64,000 nt of DNA, from contig JAACMV010000001.1 in the NCBI GenBank assembly GCA_010909725.1, positions 593,533-657,532 of the forward strand, in the 5' to 3' direction. Under the pieces are notes generated by a model. That model ran no database searches. It saw nothing but the letters and a program-made list of their open reading frames with translations, and had not been told where the DNA came from. This document shows positions 22,001-32,393 of the stretch, one piece after another (position 1 is the stretch's first letter; every line of letters starts with the position of its first letter). The stretch comes from Picochlorum sp. 'celeri'. Lineage: Eukaryota > Chlorophyta > Trebouxiophyceae. The position numbers were made by a program, and so were the translations under genes.

Positions 22001-24154
22001 GATATTTTGATGCTGTCAAACTATTTCTAGACTTTCGCGGATCCACTGCCAAGGGAACGGGTCCAGCTGTTCCACCCATGGCACCCAGCCTTTCCTGCTC
22101 AGCTGCCACAGCCCGTATTGCACCATTAATAGTTTCGGCTGAAAAATACAGAGAAGGAAACTGCGGGAGAATCAATTGCAATAAGTTCAGCATAAGCTTT
22201 GGGATGTCATCATTAGGGCCTTGTTGTACCAGAGATTCAATCATGATGCTTGCAGCATAAGTTGCAGAATCAACAGCAAATACTTCATGCACAGCCTCTG
22301 AGGAGGACTTGAGCTCAATTAATCTCCGCAAATATCTAGAGAAAACTTCTTTGATGGTAACTTTGTACCAAGCATACTCCATCGATGTGGACAAACTGAA
22401 CTGGGCATGCACAATCATGGCATCCATGGGAGATCGATCACTGCATGAAAATTCCTTCAGTTGCGCATGGCAGAATGCAATATACGCAATTGTCAAAACA
22501 TGGCAACATAGCTCTGGTTTTATTTGTCCACTGGTGTCTGGCTTGTTTCCCAGAGTAATCTTCAGATATTCTAGGAGACTCTTGGGCTCACCATTCTTGC
22601 CCAATGTCCCCAACCAACCTCCAAACTCTGCACCAATATGATCAATAAAGGCCGACTCCTGCTGTTGCTCGCTCCCAATAAGAAGTATCGGCGTCCTAGA
22701 TGCTATTTGACATAATGCATCTGACCATTCTTGCGGCCAAAAGCTGTTGCGTGAGCGGATTGAAGCAAAGTCATACACCGCACAGCAAAACCACAAATGC
22801 CTGAAAGCTGACGTCTCAAGTCTGCTTTCTTCTTGTATCTTATTCAGAGCTTCTAAAGATAAATCGCCATTCGACAAGGCAGACGAAATTCTACCCATGA
22901 CAAAAGAGGATTTGATACTCGAAATCCCTGCAGCTATTGCTGGCAACAAGCTCCCTAAATCAGTAATGTATGTATCATTTGGCATCAGCAAGGCAAAATC
23001 CGAAAATAAGGTCAACAACGCTTTTCTCAAGTACTTTTAAACGAAAGCGGACTTCCTTTCATTCCAGAGGCCAACCGTTTCAATGCTGTTGCCAAGGCAC
23101 CGGGAGAATTGCCCGGAATCTTCCTCTGCACTGTATGAGACGATCCATGCATCATCGCAGACGAAATCTTGTGACCTGGAAACTTAAAGAGCTTTGTGAA
23201 TATTCCTAGAATAGTCGAAAATCCCCAAAAATTGCCGTTTTTGGCGCATGAAACTCCAATGGATGCTAATGTATTGGCAGCAAAGACATGATTGCTGACA
23301 TCTAGTTGCTCTGCTTGCAACGCCATCATATCTGTCAGCAGTGGTATCACGAGCCTTGAAAAGTCCTCATCCCCACGGAGTTTTTGTAAAACACGAAGCG
23401 CCACCATAAGAATGATGAACTTTTCGCCTGAAATGATTTCCAAAAAGTACACATCTTGCTGAGCCTGGAGCAAGTGATGATGCCAGGAACTGGCTATTAT
23501 TGTGCCAATATGATCAATCAACATGGAGATCAAATGCAGCACCGGACTAGATATATTATCATCCAATACATGCATCCATACACTCAGCTTCTCATCCACT
23601 GCCTTTTGTGCCATGATATCAGCAGTCTGGGCAGCCATATTTTGTAAATTCTGAACAAAGGACTGACAATAATACTCCTCTTGCTCACACAAAGTCTCTA
23701 AGACCCCTTTCAAAGGTTTAAGACATGCAATAGAGAGATATGAGAGAGAATACAGAGACTCGTGTGGCTCCAGTGATACAGAATGTGCCATTCGAATATA
23801 ATCCTCTGCAATGTGCAAAAGCTCCTTGACCGTATTTCTCATCGCCATGGCATCGGAACACTTCGCAGCAAGACAAGCAAACAGAGACATAGATTCTGTC
23901 AACTTGACTGAATCACCTGGTATCGGATTCTCATCGCCATGAAGCAAAGGAGCAAGGAACAACTGTCGAATTAATCTCACAGCGCCTTGACTAAGCTGAC
24001 TTGCTTGACTTGAACTGCGAATCGGCACCCCTGATTCAAGGATCTCATTTATCTCAACCCATACATCTATATCCCTTGAAACCGTATCAAATCTGCCTTC
24101 TTGGAGCCCAGACAACTCCTTACTCAAAATTTTCCCCAAGCGCTGCGACCACAT
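19064..24154 (-). CDS. PI4KA: Phosphatidylinositol 4-kinase III alpha
   Basis: Three coding blocks: 24154-23076, 23025-19734 and 19675-19064; ~1660 residues. The last intron (19733-19676, GTAAGT...GTCAG) is clear. The first junction needs a 50-nt intron (23075-23026, GTTGGC...TTGAG) or a sequence frameshift. The N-terminal two-thirds is alpha-solenoid; the PIK helical domain is around VNYLATAP...NNWEPMGLEQAMSLMSMPIA. The kinase domain includes DDCRQDVLALQVVELMKRKF, KDRHNGNIMVDNTGKMIHID and FGYIFGISPGGNMGFE, with the catalytic DRH..N and DFG intact. It makes PI4P at the plasma membrane. Animal and plant forms are ~2000 residues, so an extra 5' exon upstream of 24154 is possible. Confidence 0.93.
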
Positions 24155-24571
24155 GGTGTATTTGATGATGCGAAACCGATCATTGTGACACTAAAAAAGA
24201 TAAAATCGTACAGATTTTGTAACAGATACAGATGTGTGTTGTGTCTTGTCGAGATCCTTTCGGTCCAGGCCCGCTGGACTCGTGTCAGGTCCCGCTTGGG
24301 TGATTTCTGCGCCATTCATGGCAGAAATACCGTTACTATATAAAATATATCCTTTTTAATGTCAAGGTGATCTTTGGTTACTACGACTACCAGTCCTTCA
24401 GAGGATATGCGTCAATCTGAAGAATGGTGGGATGCAATCCTGTACCATGTTATGGCAATGCATTGCCACAGTACTGTGTACTCGTAGTACATCATCATTC
24501 GTGTGCTACAACCCACACGGATTAAATATCCACGATACCCAGGGTAGGTAGCTGTAGAGATCACTCGGCTA
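24155..24571. other. Intergenic region between PI4-kinase and the UBX gene
   Basis: This 417-bp stretch lies upstream of the PI4-kinase start and downstream of the UBX-protein stop (both minus). A TATATAAAATATAT run is near 24337. No gene was recognised, though an additional 5' exon of PI4-kinase could lie here. Confidence 0.5.
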
Positions 24572-25649
24572 CTACTTTTTGGCTTGTCCTAGGGTGAGCC
24601 ATTTTGGCACTCTCTTCTCTTTTGTCGTTGAAGGAAGCGCCACTGTCTCCTGCTCCTTCTTCTCTGCCTGGCTCTCCTCCACAGGTTTGTAACTACAGGG
24701 GGGGAGTTTCGGTTCAATTTTGGCTGCATCTGCGGAGAATATCGTATCATACTGGTCTATAGGATTGGTGAATTCAATTTTGAGCCTTGCAGCCGGGGCT
24801 AATCCTGCTTCATACACTGTCAAGGAACTGTCAGGAAGGACTGTTTTTGGCGGTGTTGTAAAAAGCGTCAGGCACCTCTCAAGTTCTGATCGTATCATCA
24901 TGCGAGCCATTGCGTATACGCTTTGACACGTTGATTTGGCCGAAACCTCAAATTGTGCCGTCATACTGTTTGGGAATTCTATTCGAACAAGCACAGGTCT
25001 CATACGCTCCATCTTTCTTTCCAAATCATTCTCCCTCATTTTTTTCGTTCTAAGATGCGCCGGAGCCACTTGCTTTGACAGCGATGCCTGAATAGTATAC
25101 GCATCCCTTTCATTCACTTCATAGTCAATCTCCTCATGATATTGTTTCTGAGAACCTCTCAATGCCATTTCCTCTGCACTGTGAAACAGATAGACACCCT
25201 CCAAGCTCAAGCTTGTGCCCTCAGACGTCGAGGCACATTCCTTTTGTACTACACCAACTCTGTTCTGATTCACTACCGTCTTTGGTCTCGCATGAGTCGT
25301 CCGATGCGGAGCAACAGAATGACCATCCGTACTTTGAATTCCATAGACCCGTTCCTTCCCAGTCACCAAGGTGACTTTGGCAATGGAAGGGAGGTTTAGG
25401 AACCGAAAAGGTACATCCTTCTCTAACTCTGCCCCCTGGTACACTAATTTACATGAATGTGCGTCAACATTGTTCACGCGGGCCTGCAAAAAAACCAAAG
25501 TCCATGTAGCAATTTCACTTTGACTTACGTCCTTGCAGTTTTCATACACATACAATGTCCAAAGCATTTTGGATAATTGTCTCAACATTCCACATGGGTT
25601 TGGGTGTCAGAGAATAACTCTTTCCCTCGTATAGGACAGTCACAGGCAT
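24572..25649 (-). CDS. ASPSCR1: TUG/ASPSCR1-like UBX-domain protein
   Basis: Exon 1 is 25649-25554, exon 2 runs from about 25483 to 24572; intron GTATGT...TTGCAG; ~335 residues. The N-terminus is the ubiquitin-like TUG domain (VTVLYEGKSYSLTPKP, then SCKLVYQGAELEKDVPFRFL and LPSIAKVTLV). The C-terminal half carries a UBX domain (MRPVLVRIEFPNSMTAQFEV, LTVYEAGLAPAARLKIEF). Proteins of this type (mammalian TUG, plant PUX1) bind the AAA ATPase p97/CDC48 and disassemble or recruit it. A second donor, GTAAGT at 25528, lies 25 nt inside the intron and would put the reading frame out of register. Confidence 0.85.
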
Positions 25650-25788
25650 TTTGAGATTTTTTTGAATGGAATAAACACTACGCCATCTGCGACTCAACCA
25701 TTTGACCAAATACTCTTGGAAGAGAATAGTATTACTTATTTGGAATATATGGGGTAAAGGCGTTGACGTATTATTACACTTGAACAGG

Positions 25789-27700
25789 TTATTCGCATGG
25801 GTTCTTGCCAGCCTCATTCTGGCCAGCAGCAGCAGCAAGTGATGCAATATTCATTCCAAATGTTTGCTTCTGTGCACTCTCACTAGTCGAGGGCTTTTCG
25901 ATCGGGACTGGGGTGATGCGTCTCTTCTCTTTTTGACCCGATACGGGCGGTGTAGGTGCACGTGTGGTGGGAGTTGCTGCTGCTGCTGCTGCTGTCAGGT
26001 CTATAGGCGTGTTCTCTGGCATGTCAACTGGGGTTGCCGTGATGCGCTTCCTCTTTCCTTTTGCCTTCTGTACATTTGAATTATAATAAAAGAAAGTTGA
26101 GAGGAGTGAAGACTGAGTGCAGTATCAAAGATGCATCCATGCAGTGAATCAATACAATGAAAAAAAAATCAATACATACCTCTGTGGACATGACAGCTGT
26201 TTCAGTCTTTTGAGCAGTGTTATTCTCCTTTCCAGAACAGCCAGGTTCTATTGATGGCTTTTCATTCGTCTCCTTGTCCGAGCACCTGAGCGGTTGCATG
26301 ACTGCGTTGATGTGCTGTGGAATTTTAGCAGGGTCCATCCTCTGTCCTAGCTCATCCTTCTCAAAGGCAATAATGCTGCAGAAACAGTCTCTCGATGAAA
26401 TGGCGAGGTAATCTCCATTTCTCGACCACGCAATATCAGTGATGGAGTCGAAATGAATCTGAGAGAAGGCGGCAATTGGGAGACTGGATGATGTATCGTA
26501 CAGAATAATGCTATCCAATGTCGCTACTGCATAGACAATTTTGTATGGCAAGAGCTCAAAGGGTTTTGGAGGATCGACATCTTCATCTCTTTCGAAGAGT
26601 ATAGGGCAGAACTTCACTGATACCACTGGTTTCGGCTGCCCTGGTACGTGTGCTACAGGAGAGGCCCATTTTCCTCTGGCATACAAGTATGCCGTATTCT
26701 GCTCTGCTGATCCCACATCTGCCCTATAGACTCCAGCTGGAACGATCAAGAAAGACCCATCTGGTGACCAAGATGGTCTACGGAAGAAGCTAGGCAGAGA
26801 CTCATCGTGAAATAGGGCTTGCCGCTGGGGCTGTGCTTCTCCAGAGCTAGACCCAACAATCCTCTTGCTCATAGTGTGAGAGCAATAAAATTCCTTTGAA
26901 GAAACACTTGCCGGTATATCCGACTTTTTGCTCTTGTTTTTATTCTTTTTCGAGGCCGGGGGTGGTCGCAGCGCATACACTTTGCACGTCCTATCTGCAC
27001 TCTGGGTCACCACAAACTGCTGAAGAGGATCCCATGCAACCCCTTGAACAAAATGCTTGTGATTCGCAAAATGCGCTACCATCGACCCCATCTTTTTCTC
27101 AGATATTTCCCATATCATACTTTTATTATCGATCGATCCTGAAAGCATGGCCGTTCCGTCAACAGACCATGCGAGGTCCATGACATCATCCGTGTGGCCT
27201 CTCAGCACGGCTGCCCTCCTCCACCCTGCTTGGGCCTCCTCTTCTGAAACGAGATTCCCCGCCAAGACCTGCTCCTGAGGAGTCCATAAGAGTAGTTCTC
27301 CACCATCACCAGCGCTGACAATCTTCTTACCATTCGGAGACACCCGAACGCAGTTGACTGTTTTGGAGTGACCGGTAAGGGAACCTGTGTGCTCAACGGT
27401 CGGATACCCTTCCGTGTCCTTCAGCACCTGCATAAACAGGAACAAATCGTCCCAGATTTATCAGACATATGTATATACGATTAAGAAGAGACGTTATATA
27501 TGTGTGCAAGCTGACGCCGTGTCAGTTCCACTCCAACTTCGAAGTTTGAATCCACCAATCCATGAGAATATGCATACCTTCCATATCTTTATCTCTTTAT
27601 CTGCTCCAGATGTCACCAGTAAACCATTTGGATGAAAGTCCAGGGAGTATACTGGCTCTTTTCCGTGCCAAACAATTTGAAGCGTTTTAAGCTTTGGCAT
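25789..27700 (-). CDS. CHAF1B: CAF-1 p60/FAS2, WD40 histone chaperone subunit
   Basis: Three exons: 27700-27578, 27427-26180 and 26067-25789 (introns GTATGC...ATGCAG and GTATGT...TACAG, both phase 0); 549 residues. Seven-blade WD40 signatures follow the p60 order: WHGKEPVYSLDFHPNGLLVT, HSKTVNCVRVSPNGKKIVSA, RGHTDDVMDLAWSVDGTAML, HKHFVQGVAWDPLQQFVVTQ, FHDESLPSFFRRPSWSPDGS and LAISSRDCFCSIIAFEKDEL. The C-terminus is Pro/Lys-rich and includes KGKRKRITATPVDMPENTP, resembling the B-domain tail. It forms CAF-1 with the p150/FAS1 and MSI1 subunits and deposits H3-H4 behind replication forks. Confidence 0.93.
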
Positions 27701-27950
27701 CGTCGCAAGAGCCTATTCACGACTATGGAGCAACAAATAAGGATTTACAAAGTATCATACGTAAATTAAAAGTGCGGCAATCCATGTTCAGCACACACAA
27801 GTGGACAAGCGAAATTCAAAATCGCTCTTGCTGGAGGAGCGTGAGACCCTGCAGGATCGAACCTCCATATACACCGATATCATCCTGGACAGATCACATG
27901 CCACCGAGACAGAGATGAAACATTCCACCTGACTACAATATATATGCAAT

Positions 27951-28877
27951 TTACGGCATCTTGTCTAATGCAGACACTGGAAGCGTGCCAGCCTGTTTCT
28001 TCATCTTATACCGCAACACGAGGCCAAGTATTGCAAAAGCGCAAGCAAACACGATCAAATGGTACTTGTACGCATCCAAAATAAATATAAACGCCGCATC
28101 ATCAGCATGCCAGCTGCTTCCGTGAAGGTGATAAAAAGCAGGGTCGCCTGAAAAGTCATACTTGCCATACAATGTTGCAGGAATGACAGAAACCGCCTTT
28201 TTCACACCACGCGTGGCGGTTGCGTACTGCGATGTCAGAAACATTGGCCCAGTGCTAAACATCACCTGAATATATTTAATAAACAGCCAATGATTCCAGT
28301 ACTGCAGTCGATGAATCGCCCTTTCCAAGTATCTATTGCCAGGGACTGCTGCCATGACATCATTTGAAATCCCCACTGGGTACGTCAGAGGCGCCGTGAA
28401 ATTCGCCTGGCGCAAAAATTTCAGCTCCCTATTGCATCCCATATCTAAATCTATGTAAATTCCGCCATATTTGTGAAGAATAAAATACCGAACTGCATCT
28501 ACTCGTTGAATGTTGTATGGATACTTTTCATACGTATCAAGAAACCAAGGATACTCATTCCTAATCAGTTCTAGCCCTTCCTCATCCGTCCATAGCTTAT
28601 ATTTATAGTCAGGATGTGCTTTTATACAAGATTCCTGGGCCTTTTTCCATCTCTCAGGGACATTCTTGTCCACCCAGGTCTGGTGCAACAGTTTAGGAAC
28701 CGGTAACTCCTCTACCCCATGAGACTCCGATACATACTCCAGGGATGGATTCAACCAATATAAATATGTATAAACAATAGTAGAAATGATCCGAATGTAA
28801 CTATGGAGCATGGCAAAGACCAACAGGCTAATAACGACAGCATACGCCCACCGTCGGTTGAAGCACGCGTCAGCCAT
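27951..28877 (-). CDS. GT32 glycosyltransferase (Och1/SUR1-like), membrane anchored
   Basis: 308 residues from the ATG at 28877; the frame is open further upstream but only that ATG places a signal anchor (WAYAVVISLLVFAMLHSYI) at the N-terminus. The GT32 core is clear: PKLLHQTWVDKNVPERWKKA, DYKYKLWTDEEGLELIRNEY, IQRVDAVRYFILHKYGGIYI followed by DLDMGC, the DxD metal-binding motif. A second hydrophobic span at the C-terminus (YHLIVFACAFAILGLVL) suggests a two-span Golgi protein, as in fungal mannosyl-inositol-phosphoceramide synthases SUR1/CSG1. The exact sugar donor and acceptor are not determined by sequence. Confidence 0.87.
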   Translation of the reverse strand: MADACFNRRWAYAVVISLLVFAMLHSYIRIISTIVYTYLYWLNPSLEYVSESHGVEELPVPKLLHQTWVDKNVPERWKKAQESCIKAHPDYKYKLWTDEEGLELIRNEYPWFLDTYEKYPYNIQRVDAVRYFILHKYGGIYIDLDMGCNRELKFLRQANFTAPLTYPVGISNDVMAAVPGNRYLERAIHRLQYWNHWLFIKYIQVMFSTGPMFLTSQYATATRGVKKAVSVIPATLYGKYDFSGDPAFYHLHGSSWHADDAAFIFILDAYKYHLIVFACAFAILGLVLRYKMKKQAGTLPVSALDKMP

Positions 28878-29227
28878 GGCCCCACACGGATTGAATAGTT
28901 TTATGTTTATAAATAATGGTTTTATGTGATCAGACATGTCTTTGAAACCCACTGTACAATACATGCATGGCGTTGCTACTAACGCGGTCAATGCTTTTCT
29001 GTATTACCCGATTGAACAGCATCTTTGATAGTACACAAAATCATGAGCATTCGCCTCTGTGAGCCTAGCGATCGATTGCTCATGATCGGTCGGAGTATAC
29101 ATTTGACCGATAGTCTGTCACCTCCTATCTTCCATCGTTTGGGCATGGGAGCCTGGACCTCCTTCACCCTCCTGGGCAAGGGCGCCTTACTCATATACTA
29201 TTCAACAGTATTCATTCATTTGTTACA
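28878..29227. other. Divergent intergenic region (GT32 / PSRP6)
   Basis: 350 bp between two divergently transcribed genes. Frames on both strands cross it, but none has recognisable content. It is expected to carry both promoters and the 5' UTRs. Confidence 0.5.
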
Positions 29228-29583
29228 ATGTACTCGACTGCCATGTCCATCGCAGGGCCTCAGGTGTCTGGCTGCAGGCGGCTCGTCATTGTTGGAGCCA
29301 CACATCCTCGTACGTTGTCCTATCATGATCATGCGACACATTCCCTAGTACATTCTCGCATATGATTATTATAGAGAGAATGGGGAGTTTTCTGTCCTCC
29401 CACGTGTGACGAATGCGACAAATTCTGAATGTTTGGTATTGCTATGCAGAACACAAGGCTGTCAAGCTGATGAATCATAGACGCCCAAAGAAGAGAAATC
29501 CTTCTGATAGAAGACACAAGCCAGCAGAATATGAGCCTCTCCCACCACCACCACCAGAGTTCACCGTCGTCTCTAGCAAATAA
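29228..29583 (+). CDS. PSRP6: Plastid-specific ribosomal protein 6 (PSRP6/cL38)
   Basis: A small gene of two exons, 29228-29309 and 29450-29583, intron 29310-29449 (GTACGT...ATGCAG); 71 residues. Exon 1 gives a Ser/Arg transit-like leader (MYSTAMSIAGPQVSGCRRLV). Exon 2 gives the PSRP6 signature: KLMNHRRPKKRNPSDRRHKP then AEYEPLPPPPPEFTVVSSK, aligning with the RPKKxxxxDxxRKPxxYxPLPPxPPE pattern of plant PSRP6. The protein is a plastid 50S subunit component found in the green lineage. The phase-1 join is exact and the stop TAA is at 29581. It converges on the MPLKIP-like gene. Confidence 0.85.
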
Positions 29584-29719
29584 AGAAGTAATGATGTTCT
29601 TTTCTGTATTGTAAATCTGGATTGTACATCTCCCTTGTCACACCAGCAGATGTGACAGAGGTAGCAGTTCCTATGGAAAAGGAGCTTTCTACCTTTGATG
29701 GCAGTTGTATACACATGTA

Positions 29720-30019
29720 CTAGTGCCATGGTCTGTCATAGATGCCCTCATCCGACATTTTGCCCATCATGGAGGTACTGTCCTCCTGCTCCTGGTCACA
29801 GTCGACACCAGGGGCGTCCTTGTTCGTGGTTGCAGCAGTGTCTTGTTGTTTCCAAACCGTATGAATGCCGTGCGCCTCTTCTAGCTTTTTCCAAGGATTT
29901 TCGAGCATTCTCTTGGACACATATGGAGCATGAGCAAAATTTCTTCCCCTTCCCCTTCCCCTCCCCCTGCCTCTCCCTCTCCCTGAGGTTCGTTGTCGCT
30001 TTTGTTCCCGATATTCCAT
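29720..30019 (-). CDS. MPLKIP/TTDN1-like small RG-rich protein
   Basis: 99 residues, ATG at 30019. After EYREQKRQR comes TSGRGRGRGRGRGRGR, then HAPYVSKRMLENPWKKLEEA and a polar tail with MMGKMSDEGIYDRPWH. The combination of an RG-rich region and the S-x-x-MLE-x-PW-x-x-L element resembles M-phase-specific PLK1-interacting protein (MPLKIP/TTDN1), whose conserved box is SMLEDPWAGLE. RG repeats suggest RNA binding and arginine methylation. A donor/acceptor pair (GTACGC near 30108, ATATACCTAG at 30020) suggests a 5' UTR intron. The assignment is tentative because the conserved box is short. Confidence 0.55.
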   Translation of the reverse strand: MEYREQKRQRTSGRGRGRGRGRGRGRNFAHAPYVSKRMLENPWKKLEEAHGIHTVWKQQDTAATTNKDAPGVDCDQEQEDSTSMMGKMSDEGIYDRPWH

Positions 30020-30570
30020 CTAGGTATATAAAAAGACAGTGAGCTTGTGTCTCATCCATGGATACAGCGTGTTCGATGGTGGACTGGAAGGGCGTTAGAG
30101 GCGTACCTTTCACAGGTCTCCGTTGACCGTCGAGTCACGATCAATTGAAAGTTGAATTCAAAATCAGTCCATGGTGGCATGATTCGCAAAGACTTTGATA
30201 GGGTTGTCATAATTAATGCCTTGTGAGAGAGTAGTAAAGCTTGGGGTACAGTAATCCTTTTCGTGGAGGTACGGATGATGTCGTCGGTGACTGAGACGGA
30301 CAGGCGTTGTCGATGGATGGCTCGACTGTTGTCGTTTCTGCGGGTTTCTGGGAGGATTGTCCGAGTCATGTATGGTTTGATGATTCATAGGGTATTTTTT
30401 ATGTTTTACTTCACACAAATCGTGTCTATGAATGGATCACGGGTGGTATCAGTGTTTCTGTTCGAATGATGGGAGTGGGTTTGTGTCAGCAGCCCACACG
30501 TGTTTGATACGTGTTACGACGTCTTCTAATTTGATCTCCTGTGTCATATAGAGAAACTAATTGGCTAAAT
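30020..30570. other. Divergent intergenic region (MPLKIP-like / acidic protein)
   Basis: About 550 bp between two divergent starts. It probably holds a 5' UTR intron of the minus-strand gene (about 30108-30020). Open frames on both strands (minus 30052-30369; plus 30263-30469) have no recognisable product and their start codons are not supported. Confidence 0.45.
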
Positions 30571-31080
30571 ATGCTGTCGATAGCGCATATAGTGGACCCT
30601 AAGCACTATCCTTGGGTTGACATGCTTCACCAGGAAGAGCCGGTTGTTGATGATGACGACGAGTCTGAGGATTTGGAGGAAGAAGAAGAGGAGGAGGAAG
30701 AAGAAGAGGAGGACTATGATGATGAAGAAGAAGAGGAAGAGTACGAGGAAGAGGAAGAGGAGGAAGAAGAGGATGATGATGTAGGTGCTGGTGCTGGTGA
30801 TGATGGTGGGGATGACGATGAGGATGATGACGAGGACGAGGAGGTGTACGAGGAGGAAGAAGACGAGGAGGAAGAGGAAGAAGAAGAGGAGGTTCCAACT
30901 GCTGCTCTAGTACAGGAAGAAATCATGACAGATGATGAAGAAGATTTTGATGCAGAAGGAGATGGAGAGGCTGAGGATGACCACGATTTGCCAGAAGATG
31001 ATGACGACGACGAGGAGGAGCCTGCTCAGAAACGAACAAAGCATGCGGGCGATGACGACGACGACGAGGACGACGAGTAA
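30571..31080 (+). CDS. Highly acidic Asp/Glu low-complexity protein
   Basis: 169 residues from the first ATG (30571). After a short ordered start (MLSIAHIVDPKHYPWVDMLH) the chain is almost entirely Glu and Asp with scattered Tyr, interrupted by GAGAGDDGGDD and a basic patch QKRTKHAG near the end. Such compositions occur in nuclear histone chaperones and in tails of larger proteins, but no fold-defining motif is present. Codon use alternates GAA/GAG/GAT/GAC rather than one triplet, so the run is maintained as protein and is not a fresh microsatellite. The N-terminus may lie on an unseen upstream exon. Confidence 0.6.
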   Translation: MLSIAHIVDPKHYPWVDMLHQEEPVVDDDDESEDLEEEEEEEEEEEEDYDDEEEEEEYEEEEEEEEEDDDVGAGAGDDGGDDDEDDDEDEEVYEEEEDEEEEEEEEEVPTAALVQEEIMTDDEEDFDAEGDGEAEDDHDLPEDDDDDEEEPAQKRTKHAGDDDDDEDDE

Positions 31081-31218
31081 TAACGAGTTGTTCTCATTCA
31101 GTGGACTAGTTTTGAAAAGACTTCTGCCTCTCACATGTATATATTCACCATCCTTATAATGTAGTAGTAGTTGCCTAGAAATATCACTCAATCAATATTA
31201 CATTACTCATACGTATTA

Positions 31219-32170
31219 TCAAGGACTGTCCAGAACAAATCGAGCAGCGATGAACACAATCATCCAGAAGACGGCAAGAACTGCAAAGCGTGTTGCACCT
31301 TCCTTGATACTGCTCTGCAGAGATCCTAGCAAAGCCCTACCACCAATGATGGACGCGACCACTCCCATCATGAGAACACCAGCTTCCAACAACAGTTTTG
31401 TGTTCTCATCCAGTCCAGACAATGCTGCTGGGCTCACCTTGGTTGACCCACTAATGACCTGCTCACCAAAATCCGACACATCTGTCAACAAAATTCCGCC
31501 AGTCACAGCTGCAACACTCACTATACCAGCTATGATCAATGGACTCTGCTGACGACGACCAATCCCTTCCTCATCAAATGGAACTTCTCCAGTCTCTACA
31601 AACTCGCTCAACCCCACCTCTCCTCCAGCAAATCCTCCCACAAGAGGACTATCGCGGCCAGACCGTTTCATAACAAGCCTCTCATTAGATTTTGGATCGT
31701 CTTTGACAAATTTACCCTTGCCCACGTAGATACCGTCCTTACTGCTCTTGTTTGAAGAAGAAGAGGCCTCTTCCTTGGATCCCTTCTTGCCAAGATCACC
31801 CGGGTTTGAAGCCACGAATTGTTTCAATCCAACCTGTATAATTGGATCATTAAATCACCTAAAAATACATCGGAGAAACCAAAGAAACATCCAATCGCAC
31901 CTCGCCACCAGCAAAGCCCCCAGTAAGAGCATTTCTATCCGGGTATTTATCTGGTACATCCTCAATAAATCTCCCCTTTCCGACATAGATCTTCTCCACT
32001 CCCGAACTTTTAGCACTATCTTTACTACTGCTAGAGTCCTCAGAAGTCGCCATGGCTTTGACAACCTGTGCTGCTCTCCTCTGCTTATGAGGAAGGGAAA
32101 GAGCAGCCGCTCTTACACTGCCCCTGTTCAAGGAGCAGCAACCAGTGGATGACGCTATTACCTGATACAT
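31219..32170 (-). CDS. Plastid membrane protein with a duplicated GKGxFxxD...GGFAGGEVGL motif
   Basis: Exons 32170-31901 and 31833-31219, intron 31900-31834 (GTGCGA...TACAG), phase 0, 294 residues. Residues 1-~42 are Ser/Arg/Ala-rich without acid residues (transit peptide, ending AAQVVKAMATS). Two units follow: KIYVGKGRFIEDVPDKYPDR...LTGGFAGGEVGLKQFV and GIYVGKGKFVKDDPKSNERL...VGGFAGGEVGLSEFV. The C-terminal half holds two or three membrane spans (SPLIIAGIVSVAAVTGGILL, LLEAGVLMMGVVASIIGGRA, FAVLAVFWMIVFIAARFVL). I do not recognise a named function. The repeated soluble motif plus C-terminal spans suggests a thylakoid or envelope protein. Confidence 0.75.
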
Positions 32171-32393
32171 TATTATTTCCTAATCAAATTTTATCTATTC
32201 TGGCATGCCCGAGGCAGTACCTCTTGATGAATGCGCGCTGATGGCAATCTGATCACCAATGATGTGATACACGCGTATCGCACACGATGGCGAAAGTGGC
32301 TGGTCACTGCCCATGAAGCAATACGGTCGACCGAACATGCCATCTCTGAAGACACGACCATGGGATACCAACCAAGGTCATGATCATTCATTC

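Noticed and set aside
25542..25588. Frameshift breaking the TUG/UBX gene
   Set aside because: A GTATGT donor at 25553 and TTGCAG acceptor restore the frame in phase 0.
30455..30475. GTTCGAAT box as part of a tRNA gene
   Set aside because: No matching A box, acceptor stem or anticodon arm could be folded around it.
30599..30926. Antisense Pro/Leu/His-rich and poly-Ser frames
   Set aside because: They are the complement of the acidic coding run, with no independent support.
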